Source of the DNA: an uncultured Eggerthellaceae bacterium
Lineage (GTDB): Bacteria; Actinomycetota; Coriobacteriia; Coriobacteriales; Eggerthellaceae
Direction of reading: 5' to 3'
DNA length: 64,000 nucleotides
Assembly: GCA_910580205.1 (NCBI GenBank)
Contig: CAJTVP010000003.1
Span: 62,001 to 126,000 of the forward strand
The notes beneath the pieces are model-generated. The model saw only the letters and a program-made list of their open reading frames with translations, was not told the origin of the DNA and did no database searches. This document shows, in pieces, positions 43,621 through 50,857 of this stretch (positions within the stretch are counted from its first letter, which is position 1; the number at the start of each line of letters is the position of its first letter). Both the position numbers and the translations under genes were made by a program.

Positions 43621-44301
43621 CTACTTGACCTTCTCCCAATCTTTCATGAATGACGCTATCCCTGCATCCGTGAGCGGATGCTTGACCATCTTCTTCATCA
43701 CGCCGAACGGAACGGTGGCGATGTCCGCCCCCATGAGCGCGCATTTCGTCACATGATCAGCGCTGCGGATAGACGCGGCGATCACCTCAAGCTGTTCGCC
43801 GCCCACCGTGCTCTCCGCGAAATCGTAATTGCCCACGGCCTCCACGATATCCGCCACGCGTTCGATGCCGTCTTCGGAGATGTCATCGAAGCGCCCGATG
43901 AACGGAGAGATGTAGCGCGCGCCAGCCCGGGCGGCCAGCATGGCCTGGGGCACCGTGAAGCACAGCGTCATGTTCACGCGGATGCCCTCGTCAGCCAGCG
44001 TGCGCGTGGCGGCCAGGCCCTCCACCATGGTGGGCACCTTCACGACCACGTTCTCCGCCAACGCGGCCAGCCTGCGGCCATCCTCCACGATCTGATCCCG
44101 ATCCATGGCCACGCTCTCAGCGGAAACCGGGCAGTCCGGCCCCACGATCTTGCAGATGCGCTGGATGTGGTCCTCAAAGTCCTCAAGGCTGCCGCCTGTG
44201 CGCGCATACAGAGTGGGGTTGGTGGTCACGCCAGCGAGCGCGCCCCAGCTGGCCGCCTCCTCTATCTCCGACAGATCAGCGGTGTCCAGGAAGAACTTCA
44301 T
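43621..44301 (-). CDS. Transaldolase/fructose-6-phosphate aldolase family protein
   Basis: Short MipB/TalC-type class I aldolase. 226 aa. MKFFLDTADLSEIEE, GVTTNPTLYART and VVVKVPTM with the Schiff-base Lys (about residue 88) are diagnostic. It could act as transaldolase in the pentose phosphate pathway or as fructose-6-phosphate aldolase; sequence alone does not decide. Start ATG 44301 follows GAGGAGG. The rho ATG begins immediately after its TAG with no spacer. Confidence 0.94.
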   Translation of the reverse strand: MKFFLDTADLSEIEEAASWGALAGVTTNPTLYARTGGSLEDFEDHIQRICKIVGPDCPVSAESVAMDRDQIVEDGRRLAALAENVVVKVPTMVEGLAATRTLADEGIRVNMTLCFTVPQAMLAARAGARYISPFIGRFDDISEDGIERVADIVEAVGNYDFAESTVGGEQLEVIAASIRSADHVTKCALMGADIATVPFGVMKKMVKHPLTDAGIASFMKDWEKVK

Positions 44302-44519
44302 CTTGCCTCCTCGTTTTCACGCGCGCGAACAGCCTGATTGCACACGATGCTCACGCATTCAGTCTCGAACAGGGATTTGAAGGTGATTTTCACCCATTTC
44401 TGTGGGCTGGTATCAAAGTAGCATACTTGCTGCACCGGGGCAAACAAAATCTGCCCGGTTCGGCTGCGCGTCATGTTGAGAAACGCCCTTTCCCGCGCGC
44501 TCTTTTTCGCCGTTCCATA

Positions 44520-44549
44520 TTGACGGCACCCGCCTTCGCCAAAGATAAT
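44520..44549 (+). promoter_or_regulatory. Promoter of the AGE epimerase-kinase operon
   Basis: TTGACG (44520-44525) and GATAAT (44544-44549) with an 18-bp spacer, each one mismatch from consensus. Predicted transcription start near 44556 leaves a ~27-nt leader containing AAGGAGG. The remaining 44302-44519 region, shared with the divergent transaldolase, shows nothing further recognisable. Confidence 0.75.
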
Positions 44550-44582
44550 TGCACCTATATTTCCTCAACCGAAGGAGGAGGT

Positions 44583-45797
44583 TTGGACAAGACCACCACG
44601 GAGCGGATCGTGGTCGCGCGCGATTGGCTCAAAGGCCAGCTGGACATCAGCGCTGACTTCTGGCTCAAGCACGGGATAGACGCGGAGAACGGGGGGATCT
44701 ACACCTGCCTTGACCGCGAAGGCCGCATCTATTCCACGGACAAGAGCGTGTGGATGCAGGGGCGGTGCGCGTGGACGTACTCGTATCTCTGCCACGTTTA
44801 CGGCGCCCGCGATGAATGGCTGGGCGCAGCGAAGAGCTGCCTTGGCTTCCTGGAGGACCACTGCGTGAACCACGGCGCGGGCGACCGCCTGTATTTCACG
44901 GTCACCGCTGAGGGAAAGCCGCTGCGCCAGCGCCGCTACAATTTCTCTGAGGGCTTCTATTGCATCGGCAACGCGGAGTATTACGGCGTCACCGGAGAGG
45001 CGGAGCACCTCGCGCGGGCGCGTCGAGCCTATGAGCTGATCTACGGCTTGAACAACGGGCTCATCGAAGATCCCGCCGGCCTCGGCCCCAAGACCATCGC
45101 GGAGACGCGCGCAGGGCGCTCTCTCGGAGATTCCATGATCTTCCTGAACATCATCTCCATCATGCGGCGCGTGGACCCGGCGAACACGGAAGAGTACGAT
45201 CGCCATGCCAGCGAATGCGTGGCGCGCATCACGGGCGAGCATTACCGGCCGGAGCTCGGCTGCACGCTGGAATCCGTCAACCTGGATGGAGAGCCGGAAC
45301 TCTGGTACACGGCGGGGCGCGTGGTGAATCCAGGACACGACATCGAATGCAGCTGGTTCTTGATGGATGAGGCGGAATATCGCCAAGATGAAGAGCTCTT
45401 CAAGACGGCCTGCGACATCTTCCGATTGGCCATCGAAGCGGGTTGGGATGATGAGTTCGGCGGCCTGCTTTACTTCATAGATGCGAAGGGCTTGCCCCCG
45501 GAGGCCTACGAGCACGACATGAAGCTCTGGTGGCCCCATGATGAGGCGCTCATCGCCAGCGCGAAGGCCTACCGCCACACCCAGGACCCGTATTATCTGG
45601 AGTGGCTCTTCAAAGTGCTGGATTACTGCAAGGCCCACTTCGCTGATCCGGAATACGGCGAATGGTACGGATATCTGCGCCGCGACGGCGTGCCCACCAT
45701 GCCCTCCACCAAAGGTTCCACCTTCAAAGGCCCGTTCCATGTGCCGCGGGCGCTTTGCATGACCGAACAGACCCTCACCCAGATCGCAAGGAGCTGA
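44583..45797 (+). CDS. AGE family sugar epimerase/isomerase
   Basis: N-acylglucosamine 2-epimerase fold ((alpha/alpha)6 barrel); members act on GlcNAc/ManNAc, mannose/fructose or cellobiose. 404 aa. The start is a TTG at 44583, supported by GAAGGAGGAGG directly upstream and the promoter before it. Catalytic residues by family comparison: Arg61 (QGR), His252 and Glu255 (GHDIE), Glu321 (WPHDEA), His386 (GPFHVPR). First gene of an operon with a ROK-like kinase, so an amino sugar or ketose may be epimerised then phosphorylated; nagA 5 kb away is consistent. Confidence 0.9.
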   Translation: MDKTTTERIVVARDWLKGQLDISADFWLKHGIDAENGGIYTCLDREGRIYSTDKSVWMQGRCAWTYSYLCHVYGARDEWLGAAKSCLGFLEDHCVNHGAGDRLYFTVTAEGKPLRQRRYNFSEGFYCIGNAEYYGVTGEAEHLARARRAYELIYGLNNGLIEDPAGLGPKTIAETRAGRSLGDSMIFLNIISIMRRVDPANTEEYDRHASECVARITGEHYRPELGCTLESVNLDGEPELWYTAGRVVNPGHDIECSWFLMDEAEYRQDEELFKTACDIFRLAIEAGWDDEFGGLLYFIDAKGLPPEAYEHDMKLWWPHDEALIASAKAYRHTQDPYYLEWLFKVLDYCKAHFADPEYGEWYGYLRRDGVPTMPSTKGSTFKGPFHVPRALCMTEQTLTQIARS

Positions 45798-45798
45798 C

Positions 45799-47172
45799 AT
45801 GGAATACCTCGGCATCGAATACGACATCAAGAACAAGCCGGTCCTGGACCCTGATTTCGTGCCCTTCGGCGTGTGGATGAAGGAGTACCTCAAGGAGGCG
45901 GCGCATCCGATCAAGATCGCCGTGGAACGCGAAGACGGCCTCATCTCCGTGCGCGAGAGCGCCATCCGCGGGCCTGAGTTCGCAGAGGCGAACCTGCGCT
46001 ACGTGGAGCGGCTCATCAAGTTCGAGCTGTGGAGCATCGGCGGTTTCATGGTCTACATCTGCGGCTGCGATGACATCGCAGAGAAGATCGCCGCCATGTA
46101 CTCCCCTGACGGCGCCCGCAAGTTCGATTACGGCTTCGTGGGAGATGTGTATGAGAAGGCGTTGGAGGTGCTCGCCGTGAGCGAGGCGGACTTCCCCGCC
46201 GCCAATGAATCCGCCAAGCAGATCGGCGGCCACATGGACGGGTGCCGCATCGGCTTCGACGCCGGTGGCTCCGACCGCAAAGTCTCCGCCGTGATCGACG
46301 GAGAGCCTGTCTATTCTGAGGAGGTCGTCTGGTATCCGAAGGTGACCGAAGACCCCACCTACCACTTCGAGGAGATCGTGACCGCGTTCAAGACCGCAGC
46401 CTCCAAGATGCCGCGCGTGGACGCCATCGGCGTGTCATCCGCCGGCACGTTCGTGGGCAACTCCCCTATGGTCGCCTCCCTCTTCATCAAAGTGCCCCGT
46501 GAGCGTCGCGAAGAGGTCAAGAGCATCTACGATCGCGCTGGGAAAGAGATCGGGGACGTGCCGCTGGTCGTGGCGAACGACGGTGACGTGACCGCGCTGG
46601 CTGGCTTCATGAGCACGGGTCGCGGCGACATCCTGGGGATCGCCATGGGCACCTCTGAGGCCGTCGGCTATGTGAATGCGGAGGGCAACGTGCTCGGGTG
46701 GATCAATGAGCTTGCCTTCGCGCCGGTGGACCTCTCCCCCAAGGCCATGCAGGACGAATGGTCCACGGACTTCGGCGTGGGCTGCAAGTACTTCAGCCAG
46801 GACGCCGTCATCAAGCTGGCCCCTGCAGCGAACATCATCCTGAACCCGGAGGACACCCCGGCCGAGAAGCTGAAGGTGGTGCAGGCTCTGGCGAACGATG
46901 GGGATGAGGCGGCGTTGGACATCTACCGCTCCATCGGCTGCTATCTGGCCCACACCCTCGTGCTCTACAGCTCGTTCTATGAGATCGAGACGCTGCTCGT
47001 GCTGGGCCGCGTGGCTTCCGGTGACGGTGGCGACCTCTTGATCGCCGAATGCAACCGCATCCTGGAAGAGGAGCATCCGGAGCTCGCGAAGCAGATCACA
47101 GTCACGCTGCCGGACGAGAAGATGCGCCGTGTCGGTCAGTCAGTAGCTGCCGCCAGCTTGCCTGAACTGTAA
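45799..47172 (+). CDS. ROK-like ASKHA kinase with novel N-terminal domain
   Basis: Probable sugar kinase. 457 aa. Residues 1-150 match nothing I recognise. The ASKHA core starts at GCRIGFDAGGSDRKVSAV (phosphate-1 loop, 149-166); VVANDGDVTALAG holds the catalytic-type Asn260-Asp261, and IAMGTSEAVGYV is the phosphate-2-like loop. The ROK zinc motif CxCGxxGCxE is absent. It begins 1 bp after the epimerase stop and ends at a terminator. Substrate is unknown; the epimerase product is the obvious candidate. Confidence 0.82.
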   Translation: MEYLGIEYDIKNKPVLDPDFVPFGVWMKEYLKEAAHPIKIAVEREDGLISVRESAIRGPEFAEANLRYVERLIKFELWSIGGFMVYICGCDDIAEKIAAMYSPDGARKFDYGFVGDVYEKALEVLAVSEADFPAANESAKQIGGHMDGCRIGFDAGGSDRKVSAVIDGEPVYSEEVVWYPKVTEDPTYHFEEIVTAFKTAASKMPRVDAIGVSSAGTFVGNSPMVASLFIKVPRERREEVKSIYDRAGKEIGDVPLVVANDGDVTALAGFMSTGRGDILGIAMGTSEAVGYVNAEGNVLGWINELAFAPVDLSPKAMQDEWSTDFGVGCKYFSQDAVIKLAPAANIILNPEDTPAEKLKVVQALANDGDEAALDIYRSIGCYLAHTLVLYSSFYEIETLLVLGRVASGDGGDLLIAECNRILEEEHPELAKQITVTLPDEKMRRVGQSVAAASLPEL

Positions 47173-47189
47173 GACCGAAGGTTCCTTGA

Positions 47190-47213
47190 GGCGGTGCTCC
47201 GGCACCGCCTTTT
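47190..47213 (+). terminator. Intrinsic terminator after the epimerase-kinase operon
   Basis: Perfect 8-bp stem GGCGGTGC (47190-47197) / GCACCGCC (47202-47209), loop TCCG, followed by TTTTCTT. Lies 17 bp after the kinase stop. Confidence 0.92.
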
Positions 47214-47256
47214 CTTATCCGTCAGTTCTTGGAATCATGGACGCGGACTTGCAATG

Positions 47257-47396
47257 AGGAGAGCATCCGCCAAGGTCACCACAACCATACGGATGCAAGT
47301 ACGAGAATGTACCAAAGCTCCAGAAGGGCAGATGCTCTCCTGATCGAGCTTTGGAAGGTTATTGTCCCGGCATCACGGGGGTATGGTTGTGGTGGC
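47257..47396. repeat. Interleaved inverted-repeat element
   Basis: Three perfect inverted repeats cross one another. A: AGGAGAGCATC (47257-47267) with GATGCTCTCCT (47331-47341). B: CACCACAACCATAC (47277-47290) with GTATGGTTGTGGTG (47381-47394). C: CCAAAGCTC (47312-47320) with GAGCTTTGG (47346-47354). B and C nest; A crosses C. The parts can be read as two diverged, oppositely oriented ~57-bp copies. No coding potential or known element was recognised. Confidence 0.75.
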
Positions 47397-47501
47397 ACGA
47401 ATTGTAGCATCACCTCTTTCGGCTGCGGCTTCGACAGAGCGATATCCAGCACATCCGCATAAATTGGATGCGCCGATTGGAATGGATGCGACCGTGGAAA
47501 A

Positions 47502-48353
47502 CTACAGGCCGTTTTCCACCATGAGACGAGAAAGGGCCTCCGGGTCATCGGCGACGGATTCCAGATCGTTCAAACGGCCTTCTGCGGTGAGCTTGGTTAT
47601 GAGCGCTTCGAAGCGTTTCTGGGATTCAGCTTTTCCCTTTGCCTCGCCTCGAGCTTCACCTCTGGCTTCGCCCGCTTCCTCGCCCGCAGCATAGTCCTTT
47701 CTCTCGGCAGCGCGGAGCTCCACCCTATGATCCATCTCGACCGTCATGAACCCCATGGCGCGCTCCTTCCATGCTTCGTTATCGTTCGCATCCCTGACAC
47801 GCTCGTCCAGGATGCGCGCGAGTCGCCCTTGCGCTCGGCCCGTATGGACGTATTTTAGCAACTGGGACAGAGGTGCGTCATGCTCCTTCTCCCAGGCAGG
47901 GGCGTTCAAAGCCACCCAGCACATTCCGTCATCCACGACAAGATCATCGGTTTCTTCGCATCCGTGTTCCAGCGTGTACCGTGGAAGTCCATGCCCGAAC
48001 GGGTCGTGATCGCAGATGAAGATGATGTAGCTGTCAGGGAGCAGATCGAAATCATCCCCCTCGTCGAGCAGGGCCGCATCCATGGTGGCTTGGTAATAGC
48101 GCATCCTCTTGATGAGGGAGGACTCCTTGACCGTCTGCATCTCAATGTCATAGACGGCGTCCCCACCCTTGACGAACACGTCCATCCGGACGCCTCGGCC
48201 TGAGAGATGCGGCTTCTCGAAGTGCTCGTCATCCGCGTATTCGATGCGCCCCACTTCTATGCCGAGGATCACCTCAAGCATGAGGGCGCACACCTCCGGG
48301 TCGCGCACGACCTTGTCGAACATGGGCCAGTCTTTGATGGTCAGATCTCTCAC
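47502..48353 (-). CDS. Rpn family PD-(D/E)XK nuclease/putative transposase
   Basis: Recombination-promoting nuclease (Rpn/YhgA-like) family. 283 aa. N-terminal PD-(D/E)XK domain: GRGVRMDVFVKGGDAVYDIEMQT gives the Asp and the ExQ variant of ExK typical of Rpn proteins; SSLIKRMRYYQATMD follows. The C-terminal third is charged and repetitive (GEARGEARGEAKGKAE). The start is a GTG at 48353 with AGGAAGGA upstream, enclosed in a hairpin. A 9-bp inverted repeat (47494-47502/47511-47519) overlaps the stop codon. Part of the accessory island. Confidence 0.88.
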   Translation of the reverse strand: MRDLTIKDWPMFDKVVRDPEVCALMLEVILGIEVGRIEYADDEHFEKPHLSGRGVRMDVFVKGGDAVYDIEMQTVKESSLIKRMRYYQATMDAALLDEGDDFDLLPDSYIIFICDHDPFGHGLPRYTLEHGCEETDDLVVDDGMCWVALNAPAWEKEHDAPLSQLLKYVHTGRAQGRLARILDERVRDANDNEAWKERAMGFMTVEMDHRVELRAAERKDYAAGEEAGEARGEARGEAKGKAESQKRFEALITKLTAEGRLNDLESVADDPEALSRLMVENGL

Positions 48354-48388
48354 AGGGCATCCTTCCTTCCAGGTTCATTGGATGCCCT
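48354..48388 (-). promoter_or_regulatory. Leader hairpin containing the Rpn ribosome-binding site
   Basis: AGGGCATCC (48380-48388 on the minus strand) pairs with GGATGCCCT (48354-48362), loop 17 nt. The Shine-Dalgarno AGGAAGGA lies partly in the loop and partly in the 3' arm, and the GTG start follows the hairpin at once. This geometry would restrict translation when folded. Confidence 0.5.
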
Positions 48389-48786
48389 TTATCTTGAGAA
48401 CTCCGCCTTACGCTTCCTTATTGGAATCGCACACAGCGTTCACTGGATAGCCATCAGATTTCCATCAAGGAACAATCGTTTTCCTTATCTGCTTCAGCAG
48501 GTATCTGCGAAGACATCCTCAGCTTCTTGATCATGAAAACGGCGGCGGATGCGCAGGGTGGCTCTTCCTGTTCGCAAGGGTGACCAGTGGCACCCGATGG
48601 GCGCGCTACAAGGCTTCCCCTGCTTTTTTTCGGACAACCCCGACACCGTAGCGCAGGCATTGCCTGCCAATGGGGGCATGCGCACCTGGATGCCGGGTAT
48701 GCGCATCAGCCGTTTGGATATGAAACTAATCTGGAAGATGCCTCCGCATCATCTGAAAAAGCGCAATGCGTCCGGCACAATTTCCG
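48389..48786. other. Non-coding or degraded stretch in the island
   Basis: About 400 bp with no gene I can support on either strand. Short open frames occur in several phases but have no ribosome site and no recognisable domain. A small palindrome, GCAGGCA/TGCCTGC, lies at 48653-48667. The region may be the decayed remnant of an inserted gene. Confidence 0.4.
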
Positions 48787-49248
48787 CTATAGAGCAACGC
48801 TTTCATACACGAAGCCCTTCTCCTCCTCAAGATATGAAAAGAGCTCGTCGCAATCGAACGCTTTCACTGTAGACAACCGAAATCCGCATTCATCACGGGT
48901 GATGATGGCGTCCGCATGCACCTTCAGCGCGGTTTGGTGCACGAAAGCATCTTCGATGTCATCCCACGACGATGAAGCGACCGCATCATAATCTTCATCG
49001 TCGGTTGCATATATGCGCACCATCTTTTTGAGAGAGCGCATGACCTTCTTCGCATACTCCGATTCGGAAGCGCGTCCACCATCGGTGATCACATAGATCA
49101 GATCCGTTATCTGAGAAGTCCCGATCCATAGTTCAAGCTCTTTGAGATAGCCCAGCTCCATCAAGAGAGCAGCTTTTTCAAAATGAGGCTCACGGCAGAT
49201 CAGATAATCAATGAGGACGTTGTTGCCCACCACGGCTCTCATGATCAT
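48787..49248 (-). CDS. PIN-domain toxin homologue lacking first catalytic Asp
   Basis: VapC-like PIN ribonuclease fold. 153 aa. N-terminus MIMRAVVGNNVLIDYL aligns with MRVLIDTNALIDYF of the PIN gene at 50390, but the metal-binding Asp of DTN is Gly8 here (GGC, one transition from GAC). The later acidic residues (WDDIEDAF, ITRDECGF) are kept. ATG 49248 overlaps the antitoxin TGA by 4 bp. The protein may be inactive as a nuclease, or it may keep only the antitoxin-binding role. Confidence 0.85.
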   Translation of the reverse strand: MIMRAVVGNNVLIDYLICREPHFEKAALLMELGYLKELELWIGTSQITDLIYVITDGGRASESEYAKKVMRSLKKMVRIYATDDEDYDAVASSSWDDIEDAFVHQTALKVHADAIITRDECGFRLSTVKAFDCDELFSYLEEEKGFVYESVAL

Positions 49249-49532
49249 CGCGAAAGCCCATCAAGTTTCGTTCGCTTGATCTCCGCGTCGGTCATGGAAG
49301 AGAACCGATTCTTCTTCGGAAGGCCGCGCACGAAACATGCAGCCTCTTTCCGATCTTCCAGAGTGATCGGCTTTTCCGCCTGAGAAGGAAAGGGCAGCTG
49401 CCCATATTCAATGAGATGGTCATAGAGCTTGTTGACCGCTTCCGATGCGCTCAGTCCCAAAGATTTGAGCACCTTGTTTCCCGCTGCTTTTTTAGCCGGC
49501 GCCATCCGACCTGTGACCATCGTGTCTGCCAT
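49245..49532 (-). CDS. RelB/DinJ-like ribbon-helix-helix antitoxin
   Basis: Antitoxin of a type II module. 95 aa. N-terminal RHH domain (about 1-50, KVLKSLGLSASEAVNKLYDHLIEYGQLPF) for DNA binding and dimerisation, then a toxin-binding tail. Start ATG 49532 with AGGAGG 4 bp upstream. A 16-bp perfect palindrome lies directly in front of it and is the likely autoregulatory operator. Pairing an RHH antitoxin of this family with a PIN toxin, rather than RelE/YafQ, is notable. Confidence 0.85.
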   Translation of the reverse strand: MADTMVTGRMAPAKKAAGNKVLKSLGLSASEAVNKLYDHLIEYGQLPFPSQAEKPITLEDRKEAACFVRGLPKKNRFSSMTDAEIKRTKLDGLSR

Positions 49533-49543
49533 GATGCCTCCTA

Positions 49544-49564
49544 TGTTGTACGTACAACAGTATA
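49544..49564 (-). promoter_or_regulatory. Operator palindrome and -10 box of antitoxin operon 1
   Basis: TGTTGTACGTACAACA (49544-49559) is a perfect 16-bp palindrome. On the minus strand TATACT (49559-49564) abuts it, so the predicted transcription start lies inside the palindrome. A bound antitoxin-toxin complex would block RNA polymerase. No good -35 is visible. Confidence 0.75.
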
Positions 49565-49649
49565 GCAGATGTATGCTGAACTGCAGAGGAAGCGCCCCTT
49601 CTATAAGATCAATCGACCAAGTGCGCCATCATCCACGCTTGCCATGCCT

Positions 49650-49985
49650 CTAAAGATATGGAGGTCCGCGGTCCTCTTCCTCTGCCAAGATGACCTGAAG
49701 GTCGTCCCGCTCAACTTGGCTCAACATCGCGTCGGAGAAATCCTCAGGAGCGATGAACGGCATATACCATGTCTTCCCATCGAAATACGCGCTGAGATCT
49801 TCGTTGATGAACTCCCGCCCGTGACGAGTGTAGATCTCATTCCTCGCCAGGTACAGCTCGTAATCCGTGAGCCCCCACAGGTCATCCTCATCAAGCGGCA
49901 TAACATCACTGTACGGCAAGATGAAATCTGCGATGCCGTGCTGACTGGTACTGGTTATGGCAGGAAAGGTTCTATCATTGACCAT
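49650..49985 (-). CDS. Stand-alone YARHG-domain protein, likely truncated
   Basis: 111 aa. The C-terminal half contains YELYLARNEIYTRHGREF and YFDGKTWYMP, the YARHG domain, normally found at the C-terminus of bacterial lipoproteins or zinc-ribbon membrane proteins. Here there is no signal peptide or membrane segment; the first ~35 residues (DFILPYSDVMPLDEDDL) resemble the linker that usually precedes the domain. The frame closes at a stop just upstream (50022-50024), so this is probably a 5'-truncated gene fragment. No Shine-Dalgarno is evident. Confidence 0.65.
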   Translation of the reverse strand: MVNDRTFPAITSTSQHGIADFILPYSDVMPLDEDDLWGLTDYELYLARNEIYTRHGREFINEDLSAYFDGKTWYMPFIAPEDFSDAMLSQVERDDLQVILAEEEDRGPPYL

Positions 49986-50030
49986 TGCGCAATGCCCTGA
50001 TCGACAAACCTGGCTTTCCCATCATTCCTC

Positions 50031-50059
50031 TTGAAAGAGAAGCTGTATTACAGTAATAT
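50031..50059 (+). promoter_or_regulatory. Promoter and operator of toxin-antitoxin operon 2
   Basis: TTGAAA (50031-50036) and TAATAT (50054-50059) are 17 bp apart. The palindrome TATTACAGTAATA (50046-50058) fills the spacer and overlaps the -10, the expected position of an autoregulatory operator. It is unrelated in sequence to the palindrome of operon 1. Confidence 0.75.
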
Positions 50060-50082
50060 GCGTTTGAGAAACGAGGTGCAGC

Positions 50083-50406
50083 ATGAACTCCATCGTCACA
50101 GCGCGCGTCCCTGCGGGCATAAAAGAACAAGGCAGGATGGCCTTGGAGAAGATCGGCTCGAACCCCACAGAGCTGATCAACGCAGCCTATGAGTATGTTC
50201 TCGCGAAGGGAGAGCTGCCCTCTCTTGAAAATCCTCTCACTGCGAACGGCCATGAGAAGCGAACCCTCACTGTTGGGCAGAAAAGAGAGCTGAGAGATCG
50301 CCTCCAGAAGACCACGTTCGCAATTCCATCTTCTTATTGGGAGGGAAAGACTGACGAGCAGTTGCTGACCGAAGCGCTTGAGGCGAAGTATGCGAGTGCT
50401 GATTGA
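50083..50406 (+). CDS. RelB/DinJ-like ribbon-helix-helix antitoxin
   Basis: 107 aa. MNSIVTARVPAGIKEQGRMALEKIGSNPTELINAAYEYVL is the RHH domain; NPTELINAAYEYVLAKGELP aligns with SASEAVNKLYDHLIEYGQLP of the antitoxin at 49245, so the two modules are paralogous. The C-terminal ~50 residues (toxin-binding) have diverged. GAGGTG lies 4 bp before the ATG. Overlaps the toxin gene by 17 bp. Confidence 0.87.
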   Translation: MNSIVTARVPAGIKEQGRMALEKIGSNPTELINAAYEYVLAKGELPSLENPLTANGHEKRTLTVGQKRELRDRLQKTTFAIPSSYWEGKTDEQLLTEALEAKYASAD

Positions 50407-50845
50407 CACCAATGCCCTCATCGACTATTTCGGCCGAAGAGAGCCGTATTTTTCAGTCTGGACGCAACTGAATGCGATGCAGATCTTGGGAGATTTGGAG
50501 ATGTGGGTGGCACCCCAATCCTACACTGATGCTTTTTACATCCTCTCCAAACACGTTGACAGCGAAGCTCTCCAAGCAGCTTTCATGGAAAGCCTTGGAT
50601 TCTTGAACGTCTGCAAAGTCGGGCATGAAGAAGTGCTTGAAACATGCAGGAGGAGCTGGGCCGACTATGAGGACTGCCTGATATCCCTCTGCGCGGAGAA
50701 CATCAAGGCAGACCATCTCCTCACCCAGGACGTGAATGGGTTCAAACGCGCGAAGATCCCTATCTGCACGCCGGAACAGTTCATCCAGACCGTAGAAAAA
50801 GAATACGGCCTTGTCTACGACACCGTCAGCCTTGATGGGGACTGA
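50390..50845 (+). CDS. PIN-domain ribonuclease toxin (VapC-like)
   Basis: 151 aa. MRVLIDTNALIDYF supplies the first catalytic Asp; WADYEDCL and LTQDVNGF supply the remaining acidic residues, so the metal site looks complete. The start is the ATG at 50390 (GAGG upstream), inside the antitoxin's 3' end. Targets of PIN toxins are usually tRNA or rRNA; none can be assigned. It converges with nagA, whose stop lies 12 bp away. Confidence 0.88.
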   Translation: MRVLIDTNALIDYFGRREPYFSVWTQLNAMQILGDLEMWVAPQSYTDAFYILSKHVDSEALQAAFMESLGFLNVCKVGHEEVLETCRRSWADYEDCLISLCAENIKADHLLTQDVNGFKRAKIPICTPEQFIQTVEKEYGLVYDTVSLDGD

Positions 50846-50857
50846 TCCAGCACCGCG

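Noticed and set aside
48549..48872. 107-codon plus-strand frame beside the PIN toxin
   Set aside because: No ribosome site and no recognisable domain; its 3' end is antisense to the PIN gene. A minus-strand frame at 48494-48706 was rejected likewise.
49569..50000. 143-codon plus-strand frame opposite the YARHG gene
   Set aside because: The minus strand encodes a recognisable YARHG domain, so the plus frame is its shadow.
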